Notes: a model not told the origin generated them from the letters alone. Positions 24,060-36,830 are shown, counted from the first letter of the stretch. The stretch: 64,000 nt of DNA from Ceriagrion tenellum (GCA_963169105.1 OY720633.1:139978700-140042699); one strand, 5' to 3'. Program-made: numbers and translations.

Positions 24060-24330
24060 AGGATCGGATTGATGTGGTGGCTAGAGTACTGGCTAACCAT
24101 ACGGACGGCCAGGGTTCAAATCTCTGTGGAGGAGGATGTTTTTCAGAGGAAACCCGATCCCTGCTTGAGCATCTTGTGGAGGACGCTAAAGTGCAGTACT
24201 CCGTCTGTCGGGTGAGACGTTAAGCCGTAATCCCCTTTACGCCTTTCGTAATGAGCAGGCTAATACCGACGCCGCGTTTCTATCCACTCTTCCTCCCTAA
24301 CCTGTCCCCTGTGGTGCAAGTCACCTAAGT
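24060..24330 (+). mobile_element. tRNA-derived SINE
   Basis: The 5' part is tRNA-like. An A-box-like segment TGGCTAGAGTACTGG lies at 24078-24092 and a B-box-like GGTTCAAATCT at 24113-24123 (9 of 11 against GGTTCGANTCC), at normal spacing for a Pol III internal promoter. A conserved-looking body follows, including GTGAGACGTTAAGCCGTAAT and GAGCAGGCTAATACCGACGC. From memory this body resembles SINEs common in some arthropod genomes. No protein is coded. Mobilisation would depend on a LINE partner, which I cannot identify. The ends are estimates. Confidence 0.75.
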
Positions 24331-24589
24331 TGTAGGTCACCTCCTCAAATATTCAATCTAATTACGCTCCATTTTGAAAATCATTCATGCCTATGGTACT
24401 TAGTTAGTTTCATATTCAATTTTACCTGGCGTACATATTTGCTCTAGGGCTATATTGTCATAAGAATTTGCCAACCACTCTATTTTCTTGTTAGTTCCTT
24501 AAAATATTTGTCGTAGAACGCTTTCCTCTCAAAGTGCATGTTATTTGCGTGAATCTTATCTTCCTCGTAGTGCTACGTATGGTTTTCTC
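24331..24589. other. Spacer, possibly 3' flank of the Penelope-like element
   Basis: AT-rich. Some of it may be untranslated 3' sequence of the antisense element at 24590-25310. Confidence 0.3.
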
Positions 24590-25310
24590 CTCTTCCAGTT
24601 CTGATGAAGGCTTCCGTGGGGCTTAGATAGAGATTGATTCCTTTTTTCGGGTTTTCCGCCGCGTTGGTTCATGTTGATGTTGAGGACAATATTTCGCCGG
24701 CTGTCCTGCTGGCTTCCTCAGGTCCATGTAACAATTCGGTTCGGGAGGCGCCGTATTATGTAGGGTCTTTGTCGCGCCTTTTTTGTGGTCCCCTTCTCTG
24801 ATTGGTCGGAATCGTTTCTTCTTGGCAAAGTGCTTTCCAAGCAGCGGAGAGTGGGTAACCGTCGTCTCTGTTGAAGTTTTCGCGGTTTTTAGCGATTTCC
24901 ACCTCTTCTCTGATGAGACGGGGGAAATATCTTTTTTCTCTGTGGATGATCGTCGCTTCCGGGAATAATATATTATGTTGCGGTCCCTCCCAAGCATGTT
25001 CCGCAATGGCAGAAAGGTGGAACTGTCTCTGCTAGGTGGCTCTCAGATGTTCCTGCATGTGACACTTGAGCGCTCTGCAGGTCTGTCCAATGTACCTGGA
25101 GCCGCAGCTGCAGGGGACGGAATAGATACCTTCGTTGGCGTCTTTGGGAAGGCGGTCTTTGGCCTTGCAGAGGATGCTGTCCGTCTTCTGCACAGGTTTG
25201 AATCTTGATACGACATTATGCCGTTTTAGGACTCGAGATATCCCCTCGGAGACGCCTGCCACGTAGGGAATTGTTGCGTAGGGCAATTAGGGCAATGGTG
25301 ATGGGAATAC
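24590..25310 (-). pseudogene. Penelope-like retroelement, GIY-YIG endonuclease and C-terminus
   Basis: Penelope-like elements encode a reverse transcriptase followed by a GIY-YIG endonuclease. This is the 3' end, read on the minus strand. PYVAGVSEGISRVLKRH precedes the nuclease ('PYV.G.SE.I.RVL'). GIYSVPC lies at about 25110-25130 and SRYIGQTCR at 25074-25100, with the spacing and the Arg typical of the GIY-YIG fold. MQEHLRAT follows. After one in-frame TAG (25032-25034) the same frame continues with SAIAEHAWEG, RYFPRLIREEVEIAKN and NFNRDDGYPLSAAWKAL, the usual extension of these elements, ending at TAA 24756-24758. The transcriptase itself is not seen upstream. It is inactive by truncation and the stop codon, yet the nuclease motif is intact. 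Confidence 0.85.
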
Positions 25311-28300
25311 ACTTTCCTGTCACCTAGCTGTTTCCAGAGCGGTGCCTCGGGAGGGGCAGTTGTGTTTTTCCTTGGAGTACCTCAAATCTATGGGATTGTC
25401 AATGCCATTCAACTTCATTCATCAAGGCGCTTACAAATTGAAGCTAGATGTTATTGGTTAGCCGTGATAATATATAACTCTGCCGTGAATTTCCGCATGA
25501 TTTTTAAAATAACCTACGTAACTTTCAACATAGCACAATATTATGAAGTTACGCCCGATACAAATAATTAAAGATTTGATGCAGACAAACTCTATCAAAA
25601 AACTATTTATTTTGAAAAACTTTCAAGTTTTTACTAAATAAATCCTGTGGAAAATGATGGCTGAGACCATCTGATTCCAAGATAATTATCCTTGACATCT
25701 AAATTGAAAACATTAATTGCATTTGAGGATCTGTACTTGTGATATTTCTTGAAATTGCAGGATAAATATGACTCACGGTGATTTAGGAATAGGCGTCCTA
25801 AAAACGTCCCCATTTTTTGACCAAAATGTGCTCATTACCAGCGGAAAAACGTTGGTAGCCCTGACTGAGGGTTGCGGTTGCAAGAAGAATTAGACGGTTA
25901 AGGAAAGGAAAACAAATGAGTGAAGGATTAAGCCACCGCGGCGGGGAGGGAGAAGCGGGAGTGGGAGATTGAGCGTTCGCCAGCCGCCAAAAAAAATTAC
26001 GCGGCGCGAAGAAGGTGAGTGAAGGGGAAAAATCTCATCTGCTTATATAAACATGGTAAACAGTATTGAATGTAAGTGGTCAGCGAACTGCTTGAAATTA
26101 GTTTCGGGTTATTTGCATGCATAAAAAATCTCTGGGTCTCATTTAAGTTTATGAACTGAACGCTACATGAAATTTAGAGTAATTTATCCAAAAGAATCGG
26201 ATTGGCATGGACCTTGTGGAATCATAAATGTGCTCAGGTTTGAAATCACTCTATAAAATTTTTAACTACCAGCCCACATGGCGAATTGATCTTCACTTTA
26301 GTGACACCATAATACCTACTACGTGATTGATTTAAACGTGGAGACGGAATCAGACTCAACCGTGACAGAAGCTGAATACTTTTCTTAGTCAAAAGCACTT
26401 TTTTGTTTGATTTTGGGGTCTGCAGCCTATGTACCATTTGGGTTTTCATAGCCTACTTTTAGGTCTTTTAGAGACTCAGCGGAAATTTTTCGTAGCTTCT
26501 GGAGATACAGTGATCAAGTGCTTGGAAGTAATCGAGTTTCAATTGCCCACGCCATTGCGTTACGTGCCCTTAGATTTTCCTGCTCCTTCAATTCAATTAC
26601 CGTCACATCATTGGAATAATATAACTTACATTGTTAAAATTTTTATTTGCCTAGTAATTCTGTTACAAACTTTGTGGTGATTGTAAGCAGCGAGAAGATA
26701 ACTCATCAGAGTGCATGCCAACAAAATGAGAGTTTTGGTGCTAGTCAAAGTAAGGAAATATTGCAATGTCAGATTTATTTCCCTTTTGCAATAATTAACC
26801 TTCAGGCTCATGCAAAATATTAATTTCAGGGTCATCTCTCGTCTTTCACTTCGTATATTTGCCCAACATGGGCTTAATGTATGCCAATCCGTTTCCGAAA
26901 TTTCAATTCAAATTCAGCGGTATGGAAATATTGGAAATTATTATCGAAATTCGTTTTGGGTCACTTCCTCTGATGGAGATTCAGATGACGGCAATAGCGT
27001 TGGCTTTGCAAACAAATCTTGTCCGTGAATTTATATTATTTTTTTTAATAACAGCTCTCCAACTTGGCCTCTGGTTTCGATTTTAGCATGGTGTCAATTT
27101 TTGAAATATATTTCTCGGCTCCAAGTAAACTCCGATGTGAGATTTTAAGGCACCGAAAAAAATCTATTCACTCGTAAAACCACTAGGTTAAGTCTATCAA
27201 TCACTGTGTATTATACTGTGTGATTTTCTGGCTCATCTGTGATATGAATAGTCTGTTCTTAATAGCTATAAAAACGAATACCTCGTGCATTATGAAAGGT
27301 AGTCATAAAATATCGTCAAACTATATTCTAAATTTCTATTATTATGTATATTTTTACTATCTAACGTTATATTGCGTAAACACCTGACTACTCTATGATA
27401 GTACGAACTGTGAATGGCTTTGTAGAAATGTTTTACAGCATGTAAAAAAACGTAAAAAAAGCGTCTTAATGTTAATGGAGAAGAGACCAAGTATGTGAAA
27501 ATGTCTTCTCTGCAGAGGAGACGTGCCGCAAAACAAAATAATTGGGAACTATATGTTTAAGGGTGTCAAAAAGTTCACTTACCTAATAGTAAGTTTAAAT
27601 AACAACAATTAGTTTTCCAATGAGATCCACACGAGGGTATTGACTGGCAACAAAGCATATTTTGCCAAGGTAGTTCTCCTAATTCCAACCCTCTTGCCGA
27701 AAAAAATAAAATTGAAAATGCACAAGACCCATACATGAGCTGCCGAAGAATGACGAAGAAAAATTAAAGAGATCCGAAAGGGAAACAATTCAAGAGAACG
27801 TATGGCCTGGTAGAGATGGATTTATACGGAAAACCAGGGTAAACTGAGAGATAAATGAAATATGAAGAGGGGAAGATATACTGGGGTCCTCTTAGTCACT
27901 GCGGCTATTACAGCTGGAGCACACAGGGGCAAAGGTTGAGCACAGAATGTCCAAATGACTGCTCCATGCCAGGATGGAAAGGTTAAGGAGTAGAGGAAGA
28001 CCACGGGGATGATGGCTGCAGGATTTTGATGGTCAGAGAAGAATGTGGGTTGCAAGAATATTTCCCGGAATATATTCACTAATTTAGGAGCCCTTGATTT
28101 TCCGATGAAGGATGTATTTAGCAGAATTATCAAGTGTCACACATATTTCTCCTATTATTTGATCTGTTCCGAGGGTTAGTTTTATTTAAAAATTTTACTA
28201 ACTTCTTGAATGTTCTCCCATGAACATCTCGGCTACTTTTGTCCAATTTCTTTTTCTTTATCAGTCCATTCTCCCTAGGGTCCGATCTGTCATGCACATT

Positions 28301-28435
28301 TTTTGCTCTCTATTCTATATATTGATCTATATCTGCATACTTTGTTTGCATCCACCCGTTCACATCTCTGATTGGATGACGATGGATAATGATGTGAGAC
28401 ACTGGACTAAGTAGTCAATATAATAATATAACTAA
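25311..28435. other. No gene recognised
   Basis: AT-rich, with a short G/A-rich island at 25860-26030. Frames of 70-100 codons at 26429-26680, 26859-27086 and 27822-28133 show no recognisable domain. 27940-28030 has purine-rich composition only. Confidence 0.35.
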
Positions 28436-28439
28436 CCCT

Positions 28440-28690
28440 TGTAGTCATGGATAGCTGTCTAAGTTACAACATGGGAAATGAAAATCGGTAAGGAACAACT
28501 AAGATGGAGAATGAGCAACCCGCAGAAACAAACAACCAGAGAAAGATTCAATGCGCTCATTAATGAAGAACTGGAGGTAAGAAAAGATGAAAGTGTTGAA
28601 TAAGGACGGAATGTTCTGAAGAAGGCGATTAAGAGAGAGAGAGAGATATAAGAAAATTTCTGAGAACGAAGGGATTTTGTAAAGTGAAAA
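28440..28690 (+). pseudogene. LINE fragment, linker between endonuclease and transcriptase
   Basis: TAGTCATGGATAGCTGTCT at 28442-28460 resembles the 'VVMD.RL' end of the endonuclease region; compare TAATTATGGACAGCCATCT in the long LINE B copy near 20830. From 28490 one frame reads EQLRWRMSNPQKQTTRERFN, ALINEELEVRKDESVE and, after a stop, GRNVLKKAIKRERE. This charged helical stretch has the character of the linker ahead of LINE reverse transcriptases. Both neighbouring domains are missing. The family assignment is tentative. Confidence 0.5.
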
Positions 28691-29019
28691 AGTCACTTAA
28701 TTATTCAATATTTACGCGTCTAATTAATGAAGCTATATAATTATATTCTGCATGAAATATGCGATTCGTTCAAATTGTTGTCCATTGATGGAACACTTCA
28801 CCAGATTTTGGTGGAAATGAAGGTAATTCTAAATCAGCCGATCAATAAGTGCCACTGCTTTGATGAAATAGGAATGAAATTATGTTAGCGGGTTAATGTA
28901 ACCTTGGGAAAGTGTTATTCGATTGTGTTTACATAGATGGAAAAGTATATTGGTGCGAGTTTTGTATAGCTATTGAATATTTTTCATCCAAAAAGAAATA
29001 ATGCACAGCAAACAACTTG

Positions 29020-29360
29020 AGTTTAATTCGACCGACCCTCTTTCCCTTGCTTCATACTCTCCTACTTCCTCTCTCTCCTTCTTATCCCTACCATTTCCCC
29101 TTTCGAGTTATCCTTCTTCCTTTGGAAACAATCTGGACGAAAAGTCATAAGAAAAAACACTGCATCATCGCGGGTCGTGAAATTATTTACGAGAAATGAG
29201 GCAGACCTAATTAACAGTCGAGGTAATTAGCGGGCAGCGCGGGGGCTGAGGTAAGTGGAGGGGCAAGGGAGGAAGGAGGGTGAGATAAGAGAAGGAGGGA
29301 GCGTGGGGAGGATAGTAGGAGGAGCTAATGACTCCTGGCCCTCAAAACCTTCTCTCTCCA
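29020..29360. other. Island with pyrimidine-to-purine switch
   Basis: C/T-rich at 29030-29130, G/A-rich at 29230-29340. Between them are two homeodomain-type cores, CTAATTAA at 29207-29214 and TAATTAG at 29224-29230. No coding signal. Confidence 0.5.
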
Positions 29361-31810
29361 TGCAGAAAACTCCTCCCTCTTTCGGGCAGTTCTTTCACTG
29401 AAAAGGTTTTTGCTTTACGAGGAAAAACACAGATGAGAATAGGCAAGATCCGAGAGAAAGAATGAGGAAGGTAGGAGCAAACTGTAAGATTAAGAATATA
29501 AACAATTCAAGAGCTTGAAACCGTCGGGGATAAACGCAGAGTATTTTAAAAATGCAGAAAAAAATATTCAACAAATCTACACTCTGCACAGCAGAAAATT
29601 ATTATTTTTGCTTCATTTAGATTCCCTACAGTTTCGGATCTTCAAAAATTATTTCACAAAAAAGCGTTTTAAACGCGGTAGGGTGTAGTGAAACAAAACA
29701 ATGCGACGGTTTTTACATATTTAATTTTATTGCTCCCAGGTACTATTGGTACTTCTACAAATTTTTGTCCAACAAAATTCCTCGCCAGTGGGAAAATGAA
29801 AGTAGAAGAGGTCTAAGTCAAGTAATTGATTTAATTTCGAAAAGAAATATTTTCAAGGGCAGCTATTTATTTCTCCATATCGATGTATTTCTCCATTGGA
29901 GTAATTGTTTGTTCGGCTTAGCACTGGGGAGTCTCATTGGATAGCGATCCGAAGAGAAAAAGGGCATTTAATAGGTCAAGCATAGAATCATAAGGGATTA
30001 TTCAGCTGTGAAACATAAGGGATTGGTTGCCATGGAACATTAATACTGAGATCAATATTATAAATCGTGCAATTAAAAATTGCCAATTCAGAGGTCTCTG
30101 GTTCCTGCTAATTCCAAGTTGACAGTACTTCGATAACTATTTCATTGATAAGTGATGCTTGGTAGCCCTGTATTCTCACTCCGGCCGTACAATTCGTTGA
30201 TATAAAATTCGGATAATGATTTGAAAGAAATATTAGTCTAAATCATTTAATATGTTTCTTAATTTTCTGTGCAGTTTTTCATATCGTAGCATGCTTTCCT
30301 AAGTTATGTGACTGTCCAGTCTGAAGCATACGTACCACAATCAAACTACTTCTGTCACATGATGCTAATTTCATCCGGCACCAACTGAAACATGGGTCCA
30401 CGGCCAATCGGGTCTATCGAAATTTAATTTTTGCCAATTAATTTCTCTTTATAACATGTTAAAAAACAATATTATATGGCCATAATGTGGTCATTATCAT
30501 GGCTATTGGGGATTTTTATTTAACTTACATTAAGTGGCCTTAGACCTCAACATTCCTACACTTTCTGATTTATCAATCTTTCAATCAGTAACATCGTCTG
30601 CTATTCCGAGTACAATGACGGATAAGAGCGCGGAGCTATCACACATTCCGTTATCGCAGCGGTCGATGGTCCCTTTATCACCTTCAATATTAATCTACTT
30701 TCAGTTTAAATACTCTTACGTGATTGATACCCCAGATTTACCCTGAAGTATTCAGATGAGCTAATTCTGAAGGGAATGTCGAGTGAATTCAAGAAAAAGA
30801 TGATGCGAATGTGAGCAAAAAATAATTTTAATAATAATAATTAATAAATTTTTAACAGTCATTCCGAGTATCAAAAATCGCGATCACTGAAGAGCGCAGG
30901 TATAGTAAGAAAAGGTGTTGAAGTTAAACCAGCAAATTTTCACCTTTGGAGATACACCTTTAAAGGTCAAGAATAACAGTAATGAACACAATGCCTTAAA
31001 TATCCATACGCTGAAAATTAGCTCAAAACAGTCCGAGGGATGGCGTATCTTCCAAGTTGGATTCCTTTTTGAATGACTTGGTTCTTCTTGGTTCTAGTGG
31101 GTTCTCGATGGGTAAAATGTATGCTGAATATTTTGTGGCGGATTATATTGAAATGAGGCTTGAAGATTAAAAAGCATATTGATGCTAGAATATGCATGTG
31201 TTTTGTATTATTTACTTATAATACACCTAAAATCAGGGGATGATTAATGCATAAAACTTTAATTATCAATACCAGGCGTACCTGCGTAGTGCTATGATAT
31301 GCTGGAATGAAAAACTAATTTTAAAAATCGACTAAACCTTTTAATACAGAACGACCCAAATTTGACGGCCTGGAAGTAGTTACACCGTTTTTATATTACT
31401 ACACAAACTTTTGAGAAAAAAGATCAAAATAACTTCCGAAGGATTTTAAAAATACCAAAATTAGTCATAATACCCTGTGAACTAGTTTTGCATGGAGGTG
31501 GAGATCATTTATCATCATTATTGCATTTAAAATTGTACGATCAACAGGAAATACGCTCTTATAACGGTGTTGAAAATAAATCCTGGAAACGTTCCACGAA
31601 TTTCTAAAGATATGGATGAGTTCTTGGAGACGCGTGGAAATTAAATGATACGCAAGGTGGGCGGCAAAGTTGTTTTCCGTTGTGAAAAGTTTGCGCCACA
31701 TTAAGACCCATGAGGGTGTTATGGGCGTGGTTCGTGGTTGATTGAGAGGCGGAACGGAATTAACAAGTGGTAAGGAGTGCGAGGGATGGTGACAAACTCC
31801 GCGGTTAAAG
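29361..31810. other. No gene recognised
   Basis: AT-rich. A 134-codon minus frame at 31465-31869 partly overlaps the repeat-bearing region that follows and shows no domain I know. Confidence 0.35.
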
Positions 31811-31821
31811 ACCGTGCAGTA

Positions 31822-32406
31822 GTAATGGACGAATAGTAACAATTTGTTACTGTTGTATTCGTTACTCACCCAGATCCGAATTAACGAGTACTGATTGTTA
31901 AATCTATTCGTTACTCACTACATTTCGTTACTTGGAGGACTCTGGCGTTCAGATTCATTCGAGCAACTACTCGAATGTTCAGTTTGGGTAGTTTGATTGG
32001 AGTGAACTATCGGGTTCGTTTGGGTACTCAGTCAAGTAGGTAGTACCTATTCGTTGGATTCGTTAGAGTACCTAGATTCGTTTGGATACCTAGAGTCAAA
32101 AGTATTTGGATTCATTTAGGTACTCAGTCAAGTAGGTAGTACCTATTTGTTGGATTCATTAGAGTACCTGGATTCGTTTGGGTACTCAGTCAAGTACATA
32201 GTACCTATTCGTTGGATTCATTAGAGTACCTGGATTCGTCTAGGTACCCAGATTCGAAAGTATTCGGAAAAGGCTACCCCTTTTGACATCATTCACAGAA
32301 GGGCAACGAATAACTAGTAACGACTCAAAAGTAACGAATACCTCCAAATTGAGGAACGAGTAGTTACAGATACTCCAAAGTAAAGATTTGCGTGGGGTAA
32401 AATACT
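31822..32406. mobile_element. Candidate inserted element flanked by 11-bp direct repeats
   Basis: ACCGTGCAGTA occurs at 31811-31821 and again at 32407-32417, bracketing 585 bp. The interior is unusual: outer zones rich in CGTTACT on the left and AGTAACG on the right, in opposite orientation, around a minisatellite (32022-32256). Opposed subterminal motifs and a target-duplication-like direct repeat suggest a non-autonomous DNA transposon, perhaps of a class with 8-11 bp duplications. Clean terminal inverted repeats are not evident and there is no coding capacity. Confidence 0.45.
32022..32256 (+). repeat. 62-bp minisatellite, about three units
   Basis: The unit starts GGGTACTCAGTCAAGTA and includes GGTAGTACCTATTCGTTGGA and AGAGTACCTGGATTCG. 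Units begin at about 32022, 32118 and 32180, with a roughly 34-bp partial unit between the first two and a further partial unit at the end. Copies differ by a few substitutions. Confidence 0.85.
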
Positions 32407-32417
32407 ACCGTGCAGTA

Positions 32418-33734
32418 TTAAAAGTTGAAATATTGCTTTCGTGTCGCCAAATATCGCGCTCATATGGCGTAATACTTTCGTACCGCATAGTTTTTGCTTC
32501 GCATAACAAAATTCGCTTTCCTTGCTTGTATATATCAGACAATTGTTACTTTTATCTTGTATCACAGAAGTATATAGTTTTCAAACACACAAGCTTATTT
32601 CAATTTTAATATATGCTTTAGACGTCCTATCTGACGCTACATTTAATATTATATGTCGAGTTCTATTAATAAACAATGCACGACTCTTCTCAGTTTAGAC
32701 AAGTATGAAAATTTTCAATGTGTATACTAAACACGCATTCGTATCTATCAATTTGTAAATATTGATTGAATGCTAGTTAAAGTATAATATTTTCACCGTT
32801 CCGTGTGCCTAAAGCAAATTTCTGTAGAAATATACAACATTTGAATTGGAATTGTTTTGTGGTGCCATCTTTGGGATACTTGCGAGAGAATAGGGATCCG
32901 AAGTAATTTTAGTTGAATTAGTTGCTAATTGGTTAAATAGTAGGGGCTATAGTTATTGGGAAATAAACAATGATTATATTACATAAAAGATTGGTATCCC
33001 AGTAATATGTTTATTTTAAAAGAATTTTTTATATTTAGTCCTACAAGGATAGTTACCAGAACTTAATTATTTTTACAGAATCATTATAAATTGCACTGTC
33101 TTCAATTTTGTTACAGAACCCTGTGGATCATTATCGCATTACGATATGTCGTGGACCTTGGGTAGAATCGTGGTTTATTATTTTGCATTGTCGCTTTACG
33201 ATATACGTTGTCGTTATACGCTCGTATTTATATAAAACGCAAACTGCTCTTGGAGAGCTATTTCCTTAGTTGCAGTACTAAGAACGTACTCCGTCAGTCA
33301 AAACTAGTGATTTAAAGCACATGCCATTGACTTGAAGTCTGACGGGTGCGTTTTTGCTCTTTTGAGTGCGAATAAAAATTAACGAAAGTGCAAGCTCACA
33401 AGTTGTGTAGGACTGTGGTTGCACACCTGGAATATTGAAGTCCATACTCCGTGATACTGTTCATTCCTTCAAGGGATGTGAAAATGACGACATAGTAATA
33501 CGTCTGTAAAGGGGCGAGGTTGAGACTGGGACAGTCCCTTCTTTCATCTAACCCCTGGTAAGATAAATTCTGGAAGTAAGAGTATAAAAAGATATATGCA
33601 TTAATGAGAAAACGTGAGGAAATACGGAGGTAAAATCTTCAAAGTAAAAGCCCGCTGCAGGAAAACACCTGATCATGAAGGGGAGTGTGAAAAACCTGCA
33701 AAAACCTTCTTCCGTTTCAACTCTTGAGTTGGTT
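32418..33734. other. No gene recognised
   Basis: AT-rich to 33230. 33240-33560 is more balanced and has LINE-like words (VVAHLEY on the plus strand near 33415), too short to support a call. Confidence 0.35.
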
Positions 33735-34360
33735 GGCAGCAGACCTCCATTCATCTGTCTTATCCGCTCTCCGTTTTAGGACGTAATATGCTCTGCATTG
33801 CATATCTTTCATAATTTGCCTCATGTAGTCTAGTCGGGGTCTTCCTCTGCCATTTGTACCCTCAATTTTTCCTTCGATTATTCTTTTAACTTGAGTATCG
33901 TGCCGTTTTAAATTTCCAATAAATTTAGCTCTTCTTTCTTTAATGACTCTTATTATACTTCCTCTTTCCTCTTGAGCTCTTTCAAAGGTTTCTTTTGTTT
34001 TCCTTTACATCCAGCTTACTTTCAGCATCATTCTGCAACACGATGCTTCAAACGATAAAGTTTCTCATTTCACTTTCCTCTACAGTCCACGATTCGCTTC
34101 CAAATAGTGCAACACTCTAATTGTAGGTTTTCATAAAGTTTTTCCTTATCTCCAAACTAATCCTTTATGATGTAGGTTGGGCTTTCTTTTTATTGAATGT
34201 TCGTTATTCTTGGTTAATTCTGTATTTTATATCTCTTGCGCTTCACCCGTTTTACGTAATTTAACATCCCAAACAGTTAAATTCTTTTACTTGTTGAAGG
34301 ATAACACTTTCCAATTTTAAATTTGCTGTTTTATTTTTCTTTTTATCGGAGATTTGAACC
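33735..34360 (-). pseudogene. 3' end of RTE-like LINE B relative (antisense copy)
   Basis: On the minus strand the C-terminal transcriptase region reads in order: VKEFNCLGC ('EFKYLGS'), a decayed segment for 'ALYGSE.WT', then from about 33960 a clean stretch IIRVIKERRAKFIGNLKRHD, VKRIIEGKIEGTNGRGRPRL, DYMRQIMKDMQ, LKRRADKTDEWRSAANQL. This is the best preserved end of the family in the window. It lies on the opposite strand to the long copy at 20157. It is more divergent from that copy than the copies at 12025 and 60575, so it may belong to a sister subfamily. 5'-truncated and inactive. Confidence 0.85.
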
Positions 34361-34439
34361 TTTACCTAAACTAACAGACAGATAAATCAATGGCGACTCT
34401 AATAATAACAATTCCTGAAATGCAAGCAAAAAAATAAAT

Positions 34440-35190
34440 GGATAATGGGAGTAGGCTGTACACGTGGGTGGCATTTCGTAGTGGGGAGATTGGGAAGGGG
34501 TGGGAGTATGACGGGAGGGGACGGAGGGAAAACCGGATGAAATGGGTTTGTTTTGAGTTGCGGGAACAAGTTCGGTGCCGGGAACTGGGACAAATCTCAG
34601 GGAGTCTCTCTTTCTCTTTCAACTATCCTCCCCGTATTGGCAGCACTCAAGGCTTTTGACTCCCTTCTCCCCGACCCCTTCTTTTCCTCCTCCTGTCGCC
34701 TCTCTCTCTCCCGCTCCCATGTAACAGGAAGAAAGCGTTATAATTGGGGCTCTGAGAACCATGGGAACGTGAAAAGGTGGAGCTTTGGAGAAGCGCAGGG
34801 GTGTATACGAGAGAGAATTTAAGTTGTTCCTTCCATTCCGATAATTCTCCCTCTTTTCTCCCCCGCGGAGACGACGGTGTTGTAGTAGTCGCTGCTGATA
34901 CTACAGCCGTTTTCGTGAGGAAGGAACGGGATGAAAGGGTTAAAGCGTGTCTTTCTTCTGTTAAGAAGATTGCGGGTAGAATGCTCCGCCAAGGGTGAGC
35001 GGGAATAAAATAAGCGGAGGAAGTTTGAAAGGAGAGCGACTATGGAGGCGGAGAGATTATTAGAGAGACCCATTAATGATGGTGTTGATCGCGGTTTTAA
35101 TAAAGGGGGGACAAGGTGAAGTGGGGGTTGAGGATTTAATTAACGAAAAAGAGGCGTTGGTGGGAAAGGAAACTGTGGATGTTTTATTGC
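34440..35190. other. GC-rich skewed island
   Basis: Purine-rich at 34440-34600, pyrimidine-rich at 34610-34720, then purine-rich at 34730-35170 on the plus strand. TAATTA at 35137-35142. Overlapping frames of 70-90 codons are compositional. Confidence 0.45.
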
Positions 35191-36830
35191 ACTCCCATCT
35201 AAATTACATGACTCCATCAAGCGAGGTTTGATTTAGCGGGATTCGGGATGTAAAGTGTGAGTTTATGTACGTTAAAAAGTTGAAAGGGCAAAACGCGAAG
35301 ACCCTCTTTTGAACGTTGAAAATAAATGATTAAATTAGGGGAGGAGAAGTTTGTTGTATCAAATTATATTCCAAAATATCAACGTACATTTGTAAAATTT
35401 TGGGACTAAGGAGATTAAAGACGACAAAGTTGTACGTTTCTGCTTTTTACCGGAAGAAACCTATGGACTTTATAAGTGGATATATAATACAATGCAAGCC
35501 TAAAATTTATTTATTTGATTCCTTTATCATATCTGTCCATATGCTACAATACTATACACTAATTTAACCACGATTTTCAATATTTTTAATTTTTTAAGTT
35601 TAAAATTCTTTATTTTAACTTTGGGTTTTAAATGCCGATATGCAAATTTTCTCAGAGATACTGATGCAGTTTTTTGTACATTCACTGAATTTATGACCCC
35701 AAATTACCTCATTGTTATAGCTTACATTGAAAGAAGTGAATATATATGTTCAATTTAATGAATGATACATAGTCATTTGACTCTTTCACCTAAGTGAAAG
35801 GTCCAATAATTGACTCTGACAACGACCAAATAAGTGGTAAAAAAGGATTTTCTCATAAAATTTGAATACCAGACGTTGCTTTCTTAATAAAAGATACGTA
35901 CTGAATCTAAAATTATGCAAAATAAATCGGTAACAGTCAGCATTCTAGATTCTGGGGTGGTCTTCTGACACCTAGACTATTTAAAGGGACTTAGTTTACA
36001 TTAATTTAATCTAATTCGGAGTAGCGGTGGCAATGTAAGTGATCAGTGAACATTGGACACATATCTGAGGTACGGGCTTTGATTACGTGGTTGCTCACTA
36101 TTTATCAACCGGCCATTTTACGTTTTCAATGACATTTCTAACTTCTCATCATCCGTGGTAGGGATTATTAATAAACGCAAGAGTAATAAGGATATTATTC
36201 GTTTTTTGTTGCTGCCTGCCGTTAAATATCATCTTGTAGGCTTCCTATTTTGTTAAAAAGAACGCAACGTCCTTTTAATAGGTAAGTTCATGCTTCTTGG
36301 ACTGAAAATAGAGTGCTTTCATTACCTTTTTGGTATGCTTCATTGCTGTAGCTTGGGGAAGTAAATCATTTCTGGTAAATTCTAATTTAAAATGTTTCAA
36401 GTCTCCTTTAATTGTAGCCTGGGTTCATTATTTTGCTGTTTTTGTGGTCAATGAATCACTTCATGGTTTAATTTAAAAAAAATGGGAACTACGTCGATGT
36501 AATCGGGAGCCACCTCGTAATTCCACAAGAGGTGCTCCACAAAAGGATAAGAACAACAAGTTATATTATCTCAGAATAAATGAACTTAATACATAATGAA
36601 ATGGCCATCCATTAACTGATTTGGATATGAAAATTTCAAATTGAATCACACGGCTGCTAGTTATAACTTCATGCTTGAACGGAGATAATTTTCATCATCC
36701 AAATCGGTTGTTAGTTTGCCACACCGCTCGCCTGTTAAGGTCGTCTTCGGAAATAATGAATCGGTCAACTGTTGCGCATCAATGGTCGCCGTAAGGGATA
36801 GTACTGGTACCGGATAATTTTAGCTGTCCT
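35191..36830. other. AT-rich stretch, no gene seen
   Basis: Nothing recognised on either strand. Composition becomes more balanced with CpG after 36700. Confidence 0.35.

Noticed and set aside
27822..28133. 103-codon minus-strand frame
   Set aside because: Ordinary composition, no motif, no matching splice signals.
31465..31869. 134-codon minus-strand frame
   Set aside because: No domain, no clear splice or start context, and it runs into the repeat-bearing insert at 31822.
32022..32256. CRISPR-like array
   Set aside because: Repeats are contiguous 62-bp minisatellite units without regular unique spacers, in a eukaryotic context.
33400..33560. Possible CR1-type transcriptase remnant (VVAHLEY)
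   Set aside because: Too few matching residues and no flanking blocks in the expected order.
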